Below, piece by piece: positions 33,356 through 42,795 of a stretch of DNA of 59,319 bases (the stretch's first letter is position 1; each line of letters starts with the position of its first letter). Below the pieces are notes generated by a model, which was not told the DNA's origin, searched no databases, and saw nothing but the letters and a program-made list of their open reading frames with translations. The DNA is taken from positions 1-59,319 of the forward strand of contig VBDY01000129.1 of assembly GCA_005882775.1 (NCBI GenBank). Direction: 5' to 3'. This DNA is from Chloroflexota bacterium (lineage in GTDB: Bacteria; Chloroflexota; Dormibacteria; CF-121). Made by a program: the position numbers and the translations under genes.

Positions 33356-35017
33356 TTGCCCGCCACGCCGCAGTCGACGCGTTACCGGCAGATCACTTGG
33401 GCCCTCGGCCGGCACGGTCTCGGTTTCCTGGTCAGCATCCTGGGTCTCGACCGGTTTGTCCCCCTGCATCATGGCGTGCTGGGCTACACCCGGCGGATCC
33501 AGCCGTACACCCGGCCCGAGCGTGTCCGCCTCACGTTCGAGGACCTGGGGGTCACCTTCATCAAGCTCGGTCAGATCCTTTCGACAAGGGCCGACCTGAT
33601 GCCGCCCGCTTATCAAACGGAGCTGGCCAAGCTCCAGGACGAGGCGCCGCCACTGCCCGAAAACGTGGTCCGTCAGGTCATCGCCGGGGAGCTCGGAAGG
33701 CCGGTCGAGGAAGTCTTCAAGACCTTCGAAGCCCAGCCGCTCGCGGCGGCTTCGATCGGCCAGGTGCATGCGGCCACGCTGCAGGACGGGACCGAGGTCG
33801 TGGTCAAGGTGCAGCGGCCCGGGTCAGTCGATCAGATCCACCAGGACCTGAAAATTCTCGAGACGCTTGCCGCGACCGCGCGCCGGCGCTGGGCACTCGC
33901 CGAGCAGTACGACGCCGTCGGCCTGGTCAACGAGTTCGGCCAGACCCTGCGTGCCGAGACCGACTACGTCCGGGAGGGCCAGAACGCCGAGCGCTTTCGG
34001 GAGAATTTCGCCGGCGACGAGGACGTTTATTTTCCGAAGGTGTTCTGGGAGACCACCACCCGTAGGGTGCTCACCCTGGAGCGTGTCCGCGGTATCAAGA
34101 TCGACAACTTTGCCGCGCTGGACGCGGCCGGCATCGACCGGTCGGAAGTCGCCCGGCGGGGGGCCGACACCGTGCTCAAGATGGTCTTCCGGGACGGCTT
34201 CTACCACGCCGACCCGCATCCCGGCAACTTCTTCATCGAGCCCGGCGGCAGGATCAACGTTGTCGATTTCGGCATGGTCGGCACGGTTGACGAGCGCACC
34301 CGCGAACAGCTGGTCTGGGCCCTGATCGCGTTCGCGAGCGACGACCCGGAGCGCCAGGTCGACACCCTGTTCGAGCTCGGCGTCGCCCGGAAGCGAGTCG
34401 ACCGGGCCAACCTGCAACGCGACGTCGAGCACCTCCGCGCTCGCTACTACGGCCGGCCGGTGGGGGAGATCGAGATCCGGCCGGTGCTGCGGGACGTGCT
34501 GTCTTTTGTCCGGACTCACCGGCTGCAGCTTCCTCCCGGATTCGCCCTGCTGGTCAAGACCGTGGTGATGCACGAGAACCTGGTCACTCAGCTGGACCCG
34601 AGCTTCGACTTCACCGCCGTGCTGGTCCCCTATGCCCGGCGGCTGATGATGCGTCACTACTCGCCTATGTCGTGGGCGCGCTGGGCGGGGCAGGCCGCGG
34701 TCGACGCCGCTCGGCTGGCGACCGAGCTTCCCCAGCAGGCCCGCCGGCTGGTGGCGGCGCTGGAGCGGGGTGACGTGGAGCTGGCTGTGCGCCCATCCGG
34801 CTTTGACCCGGTGCTGCGACGGGTCGAGCGGATCGCAAACCGGGTAGTCCTTGGCATCGTTGCCGCATCATTCGTGATCGCGCTCGCGGTGCTGCTGGCC
34901 GCCTACCACGTGCGCCCCGAGCAAGGGGTGGTTAGCATCCTGCTGCTCGGCTTCATCGCCGCGGTGGCGCTGGGTGCCTACGTGGCCTGGAGCATCCTCC
35001 GCTCCGGCCGGCCGTAA
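33356..35017 (+). CDS. ABC1/UbiB-family atypical kinase (AarF)
   Basis: 553 residues from TTG 33356; TATGCT lies 9 nt upstream and no ribosome binding site is seen. Family motifs: FIKLGQILSTRADLMP (KxGQ), AAASIGQVHAA (Ala-rich loop), DTVLKMVFRDGFYHADPHPGN (catalytic) and NVVDFGMVG (metal). Two C-terminal membrane helices (about 500-520 and 526-548) anchor it. UbiB-type proteins support isoprenoid-quinone metabolism or lipid handling. The gene is divergent from the choline-kinase-like operon. Confidence 0.92.
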   Translation: MPATPQSTRYRQITWALGRHGLGFLVSILGLDRFVPLHHGVLGYTRRIQPYTRPERVRLTFEDLGVTFIKLGQILSTRADLMPPAYQTELAKLQDEAPPLPENVVRQVIAGELGRPVEEVFKTFEAQPLAAASIGQVHAATLQDGTEVVVKVQRPGSVDQIHQDLKILETLAATARRRWALAEQYDAVGLVNEFGQTLRAETDYVREGQNAERFRENFAGDEDVYFPKVFWETTTRRVLTLERVRGIKIDNFAALDAAGIDRSEVARRGADTVLKMVFRDGFYHADPHPGNFFIEPGGRINVVDFGMVGTVDERTREQLVWALIAFASDDPERQVDTLFELGVARKRVDRANLQRDVEHLRARYYGRPVGEIEIRPVLRDVLSFVRTHRLQLPPGFALLVKTVVMHENLVTQLDPSFDFTAVLVPYARRLMMRHYSPMSWARWAGQAAVDAARLATELPQQARRLVAALERGDVELAVRPSGFDPVLRRVERIANRVVLGIVAASFVIALAVLLAAYHVRPEQGVVSILLLGFIAAVALGAYVAWSILRSGRP

Positions 35018-35018
35018 G

Positions 35019-35717
35019 TTAGAACAGGTGAGTCAGCCAGCGCCGCAGCGGCTTCGGGCCTGACGGCTCGCGATACGCGGGCAGCAGTGCAGCCACCGAC
35101 GCGTGCGCCTGCGCCACCAGGCCTTCGACCGTCTGGTCCTGCGCTTGCAATGACTCGCCGATGATCACCCGCACGGCCTTGCGAAACCAGAGGTCTTTCG
35201 TGCCCGACAGCGCCACTGGCACGACCGGGACCTGGTTGTCGATCGCCCAGTGGGCGAAGCCTTTCTTGAAGGGGAGCAACCGTCCCTCATCGGTGCCATC
35301 CGTCGTCCCCTCCGGAAAGAGGGCCACCACTCCACCGCGCTGCAGGCAGTGGTCGACGTGCTCGAAGAGCCTGGCATCACCGTGCAGCTGCTTGTTGACC
35401 GGGACGTAGCCGCCGACGGCCCGGACGATCAACCACTGCACCCGGCGGGTGCGCAGGATGGTGGTGTCGCCCAGAAAATGCACCCGGGGCTCGGTGCGGA
35501 AGCTGGCCAGGATCAGGAAGGGATCCAGCCAGCCGAGGTGGTTGGCGATGATGATGAAGTTTCCGCGCGACGGTACCTTCTCCCGGCCCTCGACCTGGAT
35601 CCGGAACAGCAGATGCAGGAGCGGCTGCGCCCAGAGCCGCACGAAGCGAAATCCGAGAGTCGCCTTCCGGCCCACGGGAAGCAGGTCAGCCGGCGGCGGA
35701 GGGACGGTTTCCTTCAT
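35019..35717 (-). CDS. 1-acyl-sn-glycerol-3-phosphate acyltransferase (PlsC-like)
   Basis: 232 residues from ATG 35717 (GGAG 6 nt upstream); TTG 35759 would add 14. Acyltransferase motifs are NHLGWLD (catalytic NHxxxxD) and LFPEGTTDGT. A hydrophobic stretch near the N-terminus suggests membrane association. It makes phosphatidic acid or a related lipid. Convergent with the UbiB-like gene with 1 nt between the stops. Confidence 0.88.
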   Translation of the reverse strand: MKETVPPPPADLLPVGRKATLGFRFVRLWAQPLLHLLFRIQVEGREKVPSRGNFIIIANHLGWLDPFLILASFRTEPRVHFLGDTTILRTRRVQWLIVRAVGGYVPVNKQLHGDARLFEHVDHCLQRGGVVALFPEGTTDGTDEGRLLPFKKGFAHWAIDNQVPVVPVALSGTKDLWFRKAVRVIIGESLQAQDQTVEGLVAQAHASVAALLPAYREPSGPKPLRRWLTHLF

Positions 35718-35775
35718 TGGTTGGCTCCAACCGATGCGTACAACGGCAGAGCCGGCCAAACCGTATCAGGTCGGG

Positions 35776-37353
35776 CTATCGGACGGCGGTTCCCTGCGCC
35801 TCCAGGATGCCCAGCACCATTCCCTCACTGAGCTCGCGTGCTTGCCGGAAGCTGGCAGCGGCGGTAGCCTCGGTCGCGGTCTGTCCCTCGCCGAGCAGCC
35901 GGTTCAGCTCTTCGTCGAACAGGCGTGAGACGAGCTCGGGATCGTGCACCTGCTCACCACCCTGAGCACCAGGCACCCTGACCCGATGCAGGACTCGCTG
36001 GGCGATCATGTAGCGGTAGATCCGGTCGGTGGCGAGGTCTTCCATGTATCCGTCCAGAAGGCTGGCGCCCTTTCCATTGAGCACGCCGTTGCGGTATCGA
36101 ATCACGGTGCGCACCGCAGCCCGAGTGCCGTCGAGCGTCTTTTTGCCGACTCCCTCAGGACGCGGACGCAAATCGCGGTGAAGATCCACGTTCGCACGGC
36201 GAGCCTGCAGCTGGTTGGGATAGGGGAACTGGTTGACCGCGATCTCGTTCTGGTCCGGGTGGCCGGTCCAGGCGCCGTCCATCAGGCTGTTCGCCTCGTT
36301 CTTCTTGTCCTGCTCGAGCACCTTCAGCGCCCGGGCGTTCAGCTCGGCGTCCTCGCGGCTCGGGTAGAGAGCGGTCATCCCGCCGATGGCGAGCATCCCG
36401 TGCTTGTGGCAGACCTCGGGCATGACTTCGCGGATCGCCTGGAAGAACGCCACGTCGTGCGGGATCGTGTTGCGGTCGGGTAGCACCCAGCCAGGGTCGC
36501 GCAGCAGGAATTCGATCAGGCTCGCCATGTAGTCCCAGCGACCCAGGTTCAGCCCCATGACATGGTCGCGGAGGTTGAAAGCGAATTCCTCCATCTGATA
36601 CGCGATCGGATGTGACTCGATCAGCGCCATGCATTTGATGTAGTCGGAGGGCCAGCCACGGGCGGCACTGATCGATCGGAAGACATCCCGCCACCAGAGC
36701 GCCTCCTCGGCGGACTCGGACTTGGGGATGTAAATCGAGAGCGGGTGCTTGAGCCCGTGGGGATCGACCTGGAAGGCCACCATGGCCAGGTCGAAGAGGG
36801 ATGCCGAGGTCAGCTCGCCCTTGATCACCCCGGCCTGCTGGAGGTGAAGCCCTCGAGGCCGGGTAAGGATCACTGTTTTGCTCTCGCTGATGCCGACCTT
36901 GCGGTCGCGCTTGCGGTCCTCGTAAGTGAGCGTGCCTTTGAGAGCCTCGATGATGTTGCGCATGCCCGCCAGGATGTTGTCCCAGGCGTTGGCCACCGAG
37001 TCCTCCAGGTCGAGCATCACTCCCGGGGCCCCCGAGTTCAGCATCTTCACGACCAGCTCACCGTCGTCGGCCGGTCCGGTCATCTGGTTGCGCTGGTCCT
37101 GGCACCACCCGGGCAGGGTGATCTTCCAGCTGGACGTGGTCGCTTCGGAGGGCGGCAGGTAGTCTGGAAGCTGGCCGGCGTGCGCCCTCCGCAGCACTTC
37201 CTTGCGTTGGGCGGCCAGGGCCTGCTGGCGCGGAGCGAACTCACGATGCAACCCCTGGAAGAAATCGAAAAACCCGCCGGGCAGGTCCTGCTTCGGGTCC
37301 AGGTTCGCCGGCGCATGGTTCACCGGTGGATCTACAGGGATGATGGTCTTCAA
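35776..37353 (-). CDS. aceB: Malate synthase (A type)
   Basis: 525 residues, the usual length for malate synthase A. Motifs: LTRPRGLHL (catalytic Arg), FAFNLRDHVMGLNLGRWDYM (substrate and Mg region with Glu/Asp) and NSLMDGAWTGHPDQ (catalytic Asp). It condenses glyoxylate with acetyl-CoA to malate. Isocitrate lyase is not in this window, so the glyoxylate source could be elsewhere or another pathway. The upstream region between 37354 and 37423 shows only a possible ribosome binding site. Confidence 0.95.
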   Translation of the reverse strand: MKTIIPVDPPVNHAPANLDPKQDLPGGFFDFFQGLHREFAPRQQALAAQRKEVLRRAHAGQLPDYLPPSEATTSSWKITLPGWCQDQRNQMTGPADDGELVVKMLNSGAPGVMLDLEDSVANAWDNILAGMRNIIEALKGTLTYEDRKRDRKVGISESKTVILTRPRGLHLQQAGVIKGELTSASLFDLAMVAFQVDPHGLKHPLSIYIPKSESAEEALWWRDVFRSISAARGWPSDYIKCMALIESHPIAYQMEEFAFNLRDHVMGLNLGRWDYMASLIEFLLRDPGWVLPDRNTIPHDVAFFQAIREVMPEVCHKHGMLAIGGMTALYPSREDAELNARALKVLEQDKKNEANSLMDGAWTGHPDQNEIAVNQFPYPNQLQARRANVDLHRDLRPRPEGVGKKTLDGTRAAVRTVIRYRNGVLNGKGASLLDGYMEDLATDRIYRYMIAQRVLHRVRVPGAQGGEQVHDPELVSRLFDEELNRLLGEGQTATEATAAASFRQARELSEGMVLGILEAQGTAVR

Positions 37354-37423
37354 CGTCCCTTCCTGGCTATGACTCTATCAGCCGAGCATCCGGTGGCCGA
37401 ACGTCCCGGACGGGGTCCCGGGG

Positions 37424-37744
37424 TTAGTGGCCGGCTTTGGGGGTCCGGCGCTCGCGCTCGCGGCGCTCGCCCCGGAGCGTGACCTGCACGGCGGTGCCCT
37501 TATAGATGTATCCGTGGGCTATCGCGTGCTTGATCTGGCGCCAGAACTCCTCTCTCAGCCAGCGGCGTTCGACCGTGAGTTCGACACCCGATAGGGTCAG
37601 GAATTCCGCAGTCATGGTGGCGTCTGTGTCGGGCCGCTGGGCCTGCCGGACCGCTTCCAGGTCCAGCCACGGCATCAGCCACTCGGTCGGAATCCGCAGC
37701 TCAGCCTGGGGCACCTCATCCTGGGCCTGGTGACGCATCGCCAT
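37424..37744 (-). CDS. Hypothetical protein
   Basis: 106 residues without known motif. It contains a helical WLMPWLDLEAVRQAQ and an amphipathic LREEFWRQIKHAIAHGYIYKG, ending in an Arg/Glu-rich tail. No signal peptide. It may be transcribed with the histidine kinase upstream, from which it is separated by 74 nt and a short hairpin. Confidence 0.55.
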   Translation of the reverse strand: MAMRHQAQDEVPQAELRIPTEWLMPWLDLEAVRQAQRPDTDATMTAEFLTLSGVELTVERRWLREEFWRQIKHAIAHGYIYKGTAVQVTLRGERRERERRTPKAGH

Positions 37745-37752
37745 ATAGGAAG

Positions 37753-37770
37753 GAACCCCACGGGGGGTTC
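37753..37770 (-). terminator. Small hairpin between the histidine kinase and a hypothetical gene
   Basis: GAACCCC and GGGGTTC form a perfect 7-bp stem with a 4-nt loop. No T-run, so termination is weak or it is a leader structure. Confidence 0.35.
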
Positions 37771-37818
37771 GATCTTGCTGAACCCTCCCGGAGGCCCGCC
37801 GGGACCTCGTGGGCCGGT

Positions 37819-40023
37819 CTAGCCGTCCTTTCTGGCCGCCCTGGGAGACGAGGCTGGGGGAGGGGTCCGGGCTGGGGCAACTCGCGGGTCGGTGGCCGCC
37901 TTGACCGGGCCCTCCGGGGCGATGGGAAAGCGGATCGTGAACCCGGTGCCCTGGTTCTCCTGGCTATCTACCGAGATCGTCCCGTGATGCCCTTCGACCA
38001 CCTGCCGGACCATGTAGAGACCGATACCGGTTCCTCCCACGTTCCGCAGCCGGGGATCGTCCACCCGGTAGAACTTTTCGAAGAGCCGGTTGATCGACCC
38101 GGCCGGGACCCCGATCCCATGGTCCGCCACCACGATCTCGACCTGGCCGTCGGCGCGGCGTGCGGATACCTCGACATCGGGCGGTCCCTGGCTGAACTTG
38201 GCCGCATTCTGCAACAGGTTGTCCAGGCTGGTGGCCAGCCTCTCCGCGTCGCCCTGGATCACCATCGGCTCCTTATCGAGGTCGAGGTGAATCCTGCCGT
38301 GGCGAAGGGTGAGCTGGGGCTGCACTCGGCTGACCGCCTCGCTGACGATCGGACCAACGTCGACCGGACGCATGTTGTAGGCGGGCCTGCCTTCCTCGAG
38401 CCGGGCCAGGAAGAGCATGCGCTCGACCATGGCACGCATTTCGCCGGACTTCTCGATCAAGGTCGCGAGGGCGGCGCGAGCCCGCTCCGGCAGCGGTCCC
38501 AGCGAGCCGTCCTCCAGCAGCGAGGCATATCCCCGGATCACGGTCAGGGGAGTACGCAGCTCGTGTGACGCGATCTGCATGAACTCCCGCCGGCTCCGCT
38601 CGAGCTCAGCCAGCTGGGATGCGCGCGTCCGCTCGTCTTCGAGTGCTCTCCTGGTCTCGAGGCTGATGGCTGCCTGGGCGGCGATCAGTTGTAACCGACC
38701 CAGCTGTTCGGGAGTCAACCAGTGCGGTCTCTTCCAGTGAAGCCCGACGAATCCGAGAAGTTCCCGGCCGCCGCGCATCGGCAGAAACACGCTTGTCTGC
38801 ACGCCGGCCCTTCGGGCGGTTTCCCGGGCCCATTCCGGCAACTTCGGGTCCGTCTGCGTATCGACCGCCTGCGCCGGCAGACGCGAATCCGCCAGCCACG
38901 CGACTTCGCGGGGGTCGAGCGGCTGATGGACCGCCTTGAAATTTTCCGAAGGATCAGGACCGATCGAGCCTCCCGCCCCGGCGATGTGGTAGCGCCTGTC
39001 GGCGGGATCCAGGATTCGCAGGCTGATCATGTCGGCCGCGGAGAGCTCGGTGAACGCGCGCACGATGCGCTGCGAGACCACTGACTCCTCTTCGCGAGCC
39101 GTCCCTGGCACGAGCGCCTCGAGCGCCGTCAGTGCCTGGATGGTCTGCTCCGCCTCCGAGTACTGCTCGGCATTCGTCAGTGCCAGCGCGGTCTGGGCGG
39201 CGATCGCTTCCATCAGTCGCTGGTCATCGTCCACCAGAGAATTGGGGCCGAGGTGAGAAAGGGTCATCACGCCGATCAAACGGTCGCCCGTGATCAGAGG
39301 CACGCTGAGCATGCTTTCCGCCGGGCGGCTGGCCCCGGGCGGGTAGAGGACCCGGGGGTCGCGGCTGGCGTCGGCCACCAGGACGGACCGCCGCCGCTGG
39401 GCGGCCAGCCCCGAGATTCCCTCGCCCAGCCCGGGCCTGAGTGTCTCCCACTCGATACCGGTGTAGGGCTTCGTCCGCGCCACCGACTTCACCAGGATCA
39501 GCCGCTCCGCGCGTTCATCCCAGCGGTAGAGCCGGAAGTGCTGGTAGTCGATCACCCGCAGCGTCTCATCGGCCACCGTCGCCAGGATGCGCTGCGCGTC
39601 CAGGCTCTGGCCGATCCGGGGGGAAACCTCTTCCAGTAGTTCCTTGCGCTTCTTTAGAGCCGCGGTCGAGGAAACGGTCAGGTGGATCACCTGTAGCACC
39701 ACGATCGCGGCAGCCACGGAGACCACGAGGCCGATGAAGTCACTGATCGAGGTGGTACCGAAGTGAGAGGACGGGGGAAGGAAGACGTAATCCATGAGGA
39801 TGGCGAAGACCGCGGTCGCCGCCAGGGCAGGCCCCCGGCCATACCGCCAGGCGACCAGCCCGATCACGAAGATCGTCAGCAGGGGATAGGCTTCGATCCT
39901 GATGTTCACGAGCGCCCCCCCTCCCAGCAGCACCAGGGTGGTGAGGCCAACGGCAAGGATGGCGAGCGCGTACGGATACAGCCGCGCCCAGAGTGCGGCG
40001 CGCCCTCCTGGGATGGTGGTCAC
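37819..40023 (-). CDS. Membrane histidine kinase with DUF4118-like head and two GAF domains
   Basis: 734 residues, GTG start overlapping the previous stop (GTGA). Four N-terminal membrane helices (about 15-125) resemble the KdpD-type DUF4118 region. Two GAF domains follow (about 140-290 and 310-470). HisKA contains FMQIASHELRTPL with His487, and the HATPase has DNLLQNAAKF, DHGIGV and GTGIGLYMV. The Pro/Ala tail is disordered. The gene directly overlaps an HbpS-like gene, so heme or redox input is plausible. No response regulator is adjacent. Confidence 0.9.
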   Translation of the reverse strand: MTTIPGGRAALWARLYPYALAILAVGLTTLVLLGGGALVNIRIEAYPLLTIFVIGLVAWRYGRGPALAATAVFAILMDYVFLPPSSHFGTTSISDFIGLVVSVAAAIVVLQVIHLTVSSTAALKKRKELLEEVSPRIGQSLDAQRILATVADETLRVIDYQHFRLYRWDERAERLILVKSVARTKPYTGIEWETLRPGLGEGISGLAAQRRRSVLVADASRDPRVLYPPGASRPAESMLSVPLITGDRLIGVMTLSHLGPNSLVDDDQRLMEAIAAQTALALTNAEQYSEAEQTIQALTALEALVPGTAREEESVVSQRIVRAFTELSAADMISLRILDPADRRYHIAGAGGSIGPDPSENFKAVHQPLDPREVAWLADSRLPAQAVDTQTDPKLPEWARETARRAGVQTSVFLPMRGGRELLGFVGLHWKRPHWLTPEQLGRLQLIAAQAAISLETRRALEDERTRASQLAELERSRREFMQIASHELRTPLTVIRGYASLLEDGSLGPLPERARAALATLIEKSGEMRAMVERMLFLARLEEGRPAYNMRPVDVGPIVSEAVSRVQPQLTLRHGRIHLDLDKEPMVIQGDAERLATSLDNLLQNAAKFSQGPPDVEVSARRADGQVEIVVADHGIGVPAGSINRLFEKFYRVDDPRLRNVGGTGIGLYMVRQVVEGHHGTISVDSQENQGTGFTIRFPIAPEGPVKAATDPRVAPARTPPPASSPRAARKDG

Positions 40024-40451
40024 GCCGGCAGCGAAGCGATCCGATCCGCCAGCTGCTGGTCCTCCTCTGCGGACCGGCCGCTGATTCCGACGGCGCCGAT
40101 CACCGTCTCCCCACGCCGCACCGGCGTGCCGCCCGGGAAGAGGCTGAAGCGCGGGTCGCCGTAGACCAGGACGTCGCGGCCCTCGTCCTTGAGACGCTTG
40201 GCCAGCGCAGTGGTGCTGGAAGTGGTCCGGGCGGCCGTATAGGCCTTATTGGTCGCGATCGTCACCGACCGGACCGGGGCTCCGTCCATTCGGGAAAAAG
40301 CCACCAGGTCCCCGTTGTGGTCTGATACCGCGACCACCACCGGCTTGCCACCGTCGGTGGAGGCGATCCGAATGCCCTCGTCGACGATATGGCGGGCCTC
40401 GTTGAGGTCGATTGTGCTGATGGTGCGGATGACCCTATTGTTGGCCGCCAT
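40020..40451 (-). CDS. HbpS/GlcG-like (DUF336) protein
   Basis: 143 residues from ATG 40451, with AAGG upstream; TTG 40466 would add five. The DUF336 pattern is visible: DLNEARHIVDEGIRIA, VVVAVSDHNGDLVAFSRMDGA, ATNKAYTAART, FPGGTPVRRGETVIGAVGISG. Relatives bind heme or corrin-like cofactors. HbpS of Streptomyces modulates the kinase SenS, but that protein is exported and this one has no signal peptide. The 4-nt overlap with a histidine kinase supports a similar partnership. Confidence 0.82.
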   Translation of the reverse strand: MAANNRVIRTISTIDLNEARHIVDEGIRIASTDGGKPVVVAVSDHNGDLVAFSRMDGAPVRSVTIATNKAYTAARTTSSTTALAKRLKDEGRDVLVYGDPRFSLFPGGTPVRRGETVIGAVGISGRSAEEDQQLADRIASLPA

Positions 40452-40557
40452 CGGCCTTGCTTGCAATCGCCGAGGATCAGCTTGACGGGCGCAACCCCCG
40501 GTCGCTAGCCTTGGAAGTCAGACTATCAGTAGATTTGACTATGGAGGTGATAGAGCT

Positions 40558-41088
40558 TTGAAGATTGCCTGCGTGCTCGAGAGCATGTTCGAGGATGCTG
40601 AGTTCCAGCAACCGTACGACGCGTTCCGTCAGGCCGGCAACCAGGTCACGATCATCGGGGTGCAGCCTGGCAAGGAGCTCAAGGGCAAGAAGGGCACCGT
40701 GACCACGAAGTCCGATAAGGGCATCGACGAGGTCACACCCGACCAGTTCGACGCGCTTTTCATCCCTGGCGGTTACTCACCGGACCAGCTCCGGAACAAC
40801 CCCAGGATGGTCCAGTTCACGAAAGCGTTCTTCGACCAGGACAAGCCCGTCCTGGCGATTTGCCACGGACCTCAGCTGCTGATCACGGCCAGGGTCGTGA
40901 AAGGACGCAAACTGACGGCCTGGTCCACCATCCAGGAGGACCTCCGCCAGGTGGGCGCCAACGTGGTCGACCAGGAGGTCGTGGTCGATGGAAACCTGGT
41001 GACCTCGCGTAAGCCGGAGGACATCCCGGCCTTCATCCGGGAGTCGTTGAAGATCCTGGAAAGGGTCCCGGCGCTCCGCAGCCGCTAA
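40558..41088 (+). CDS. DJ-1/PfpI family protein
   Basis: 176 residues. TTG start behind GGAGGTGAT, a near-complete match to the anti-Shine-Dalgarno, which decides the start. The nucleophile elbow is AICHGP with Cys102 and His103; FEDAEF supplies the conserved Glu. Family members are chaperone-like glyoxalases, deglycases or proteases. The gene is monocistronic and ends in a perfect terminator. Confidence 0.9.
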   Translation: MKIACVLESMFEDAEFQQPYDAFRQAGNQVTIIGVQPGKELKGKKGTVTTKSDKGIDEVTPDQFDALFIPGGYSPDQLRNNPRMVQFTKAFFDQDKPVLAICHGPQLLITARVVKGRKLTAWSTIQEDLRQVGANVVDQEVVVDGNLVTSRKPEDIPAFIRESLKILERVPALRSR

Positions 41089-41106
41089 GAAACCCCTCAC
41101 ACACAG

Positions 41107-41139
41107 CTGGCGCCGGACACCCCCGGCGCCAGTTTTTTT
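41107..41139 (+). terminator. Strong Rho-independent terminator
   Basis: CTGGCGCCGG and CCGGCGCCAG form a perfect 10-bp stem with a 6-nt loop, followed by seven T. It ends the DJ-1/PfpI transcript. Confidence 0.95.
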
Positions 41140-41161
41140 CATAATCAGCCCCCTGGGACAT

Positions 41162-41803
41162 GTGCGGCGCATCCTGCTCTCGGCAGCCCCCATTGCGGTA
41201 GCGGTCCTGGTGTTCGGCGCCTCCTTTGGCGTGCTGGCGACGGTGGCGGGGCTCCCGGCCTGGGCCGCGATCCTGATGTCCGCGGTCGTCTTCGCCGGGT
41301 CCGCGCAGTTCGCCGCGATCGCAGTCATCGCCGGCGGAGGCGGTGTCCTGGCAGCCGTCATCACCGGAGCTCTGCTGAACCTCCGGTATCTTGCCACCGG
41401 GATCGCGGTGGCGCCGGTGCTCCCAGGAAACCGGCTGGCGCGGGCGCTTCTGGGTCAGCTCGTGGTTGACGAGAGCTATGCGCTGGGCGTGTCCGCCGGC
41501 ACCCGGGGCCGGCCGCACGGCTTGACGGTCGTGGTGGTAGGGGCACTTCTCTGGGTGGCCTGGGTAACCGGGACCGCGGTGGGCGCCGCGCTCGGACCCG
41601 TGATCGGGAACCCGACGCGATTTGGACTCGATGCCGCATTCCCGGCGTTGTTCGCAGCCTTGCTCATGCCCATGTTGCGCCAGCCGCGAGCGGTCCGGTG
41701 CGCGCTGGGCGGGGCGGTGGTCGCTCTTGCGCTGGCTCCCTTCACCCCCGCCGGGGTCCCGTTGGCCGGAGCCGCAGTGGTGGGGCTGTGGCTGGCCCGC
41801 TAG
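41162..41803 (+). CDS. azlC: AzlC family branched-chain amino acid exporter subunit
   Basis: 213 residues, GTG start. Multiple hydrophobic segments and the family regions FGASFGVLATVAGLPAWAAILMS, FAGSAQFAA and ALLNLRYL are seen. Together with the small partner AzlD it exports branched-chain amino acids. AzlD overlaps its end by 16 nt. Confidence 0.9.
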   Translation: MRRILLSAAPIAVAVLVFGASFGVLATVAGLPAWAAILMSAVVFAGSAQFAAIAVIAGGGGVLAAVITGALLNLRYLATGIAVAPVLPGNRLARALLGQLVVDESYALGVSAGTRGRPHGLTVVVVGALLWVAWVTGTAVGAALGPVIGNPTRFGLDAAFPALFAALLMPMLRQPRAVRCALGGAVVALALAPFTPAGVPLAGAAVVGLWLAR

Positions 41804-42099
41804 CGCTCGGTCTGATCGCCGGGCTGGCGACATTGACCTTTGCCATGCGGGCGACCGGACCGCTGATGCCGCACATGCCGGCGGCGCTCACCGAGCGCAC
41901 CGCGGGCCTGGCGCCGGCGCTGATCGCGGCTCTGGTGGCGATCCAGCTGACCGCGGCCTCTGGCGTGCTCCGGCTGGACGTGAAAGCGCTGGCGGTCCTG
42001 GTGGCGGCAGTCCTCTCCTTCCTGCGCGTACCCCTGATCCTGTGCGTGGTCGCCGGCGCCGCGATCGCGGCGCTGGTGCGCGCCCTGGCCCACGTTTGA
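41788..42099 (+). CDS. azlD: AzlD family exporter subunit
   Basis: 103 residues from GTG 41788 within the end of azlC; longer in-frame starts upstream only read the azlC region. Three hydrophobic helices and the family segment LTFAMRATGPLMP are visible. Forms the AzlCD exporter with the preceding gene. Confidence 0.87.
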   Translation: MAGPLALGLIAGLATLTFAMRATGPLMPHMPAALTERTAGLAPALIAALVAIQLTAASGVLRLDVKALAVLVAAVLSFLRVPLILCVVAGAAIAALVRALAHV

Positions 42100-42117
42100 G
42101 TAATCTATTCCGTCTCA

Positions 42118-42654
42118 ATGGACATCAGTGGAAAGCTGGTCAAGCTGCGTGCCTTTCGGCCGGCTGATGCGCAACCTATCACGGAGGCGCTCGCGGATCC
42201 CGAGATCGTGAGCAACCTGGCCAACTGGTCGTGGGGACCATACGGCCTCAACGACGCCCAGGAATTTCTCAGCCGCCGCGACCCGAGCCACCTTGCCTGG
42301 GCAATTGAATGCCTGGCCGACGGGACTCTGGTCGGGGCAACCGGGCTCCAGGAGATCGACGTGCGTAACCGCCATTGCGAGTGGGGCATCTGGATCGGTC
42401 CAAAGAGCCGCTGGGGACACGGCTACGGAAGCGAGGCCTGCCAGCTTGCCGTCGGCTTCGCCTTCCGTCAGCTCGGCATGGAGAAGGTTTGGCTATACGT
42501 TTACGAGGGCAACGACCGCGGGCGCCGCGCCTACGAGAAAGCCGGTTTCAAAGTCGAGGGCACCCTGCAGCGACACGTCTTCCAGAACGGGCGATTCATC
42601 ACGGTCCATCTGATGGCCGTCTTTAGCGACCACCCCCTCTACGCCGTCAGTTAG
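42118..42654 (+). CDS. GNAT acetyltransferase (RimJ/RimL-like)
   Basis: 178 residues. Typical elements are LVKLRAFRPADA, the acetyl-CoA loop RWGHGYGSEA and NDRGRRAYEKAGFKVEGT. Acts on the N-terminus of a protein or on a small amine; the substrate is unknown. It starts 18 nt after azlD. TAATCT lies 11 nt before the ATG, too far for a clean leaderless call. Confidence 0.88.
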   Translation: MDISGKLVKLRAFRPADAQPITEALADPEIVSNLANWSWGPYGLNDAQEFLSRRDPSHLAWAIECLADGTLVGATGLQEIDVRNRHCEWGIWIGPKSRWGHGYGSEACQLAVGFAFRQLGMEKVWLYVYEGNDRGRRAYEKAGFKVEGTLQRHVFQNGRFITVHLMAVFSDHPLYAVS

Positions 42655-42695
42655 CCAGCCTTAGTCCCGGTCGACCGCGCGCTCGAGCTCCTCCC

Positions 42696-42764
42696 CGGAG
42701 GCTCGGGCCGACGCAGGCCCGAGCCGTGCCCGCCGGCCCAAAGCGCGCGTCGTAACGCGCGCAA
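42696..42764 (+). repeat. Left arm of a 69-nt inverted repeat (two hairpins)
   Basis: The reverse complement matches 43044-43112 at about 63 of 69 positions. The arm has its own secondary structure. GGCTCGGGCC (42700-42709) pairs perfectly with GGCCCGAGCC (42716-42725). GCGCGCGT (42743-42750) pairs with ACGCGCGC (42755-42762). Between them lies a 17-nt spacer that is identical in both arms. This resembles a REP/BIME-type or MITE-like unit. Confidence 0.85.
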
Positions 42765-42795
42765 GAGAGGCATACTCGGTTGGGGGCGGCTTGAC

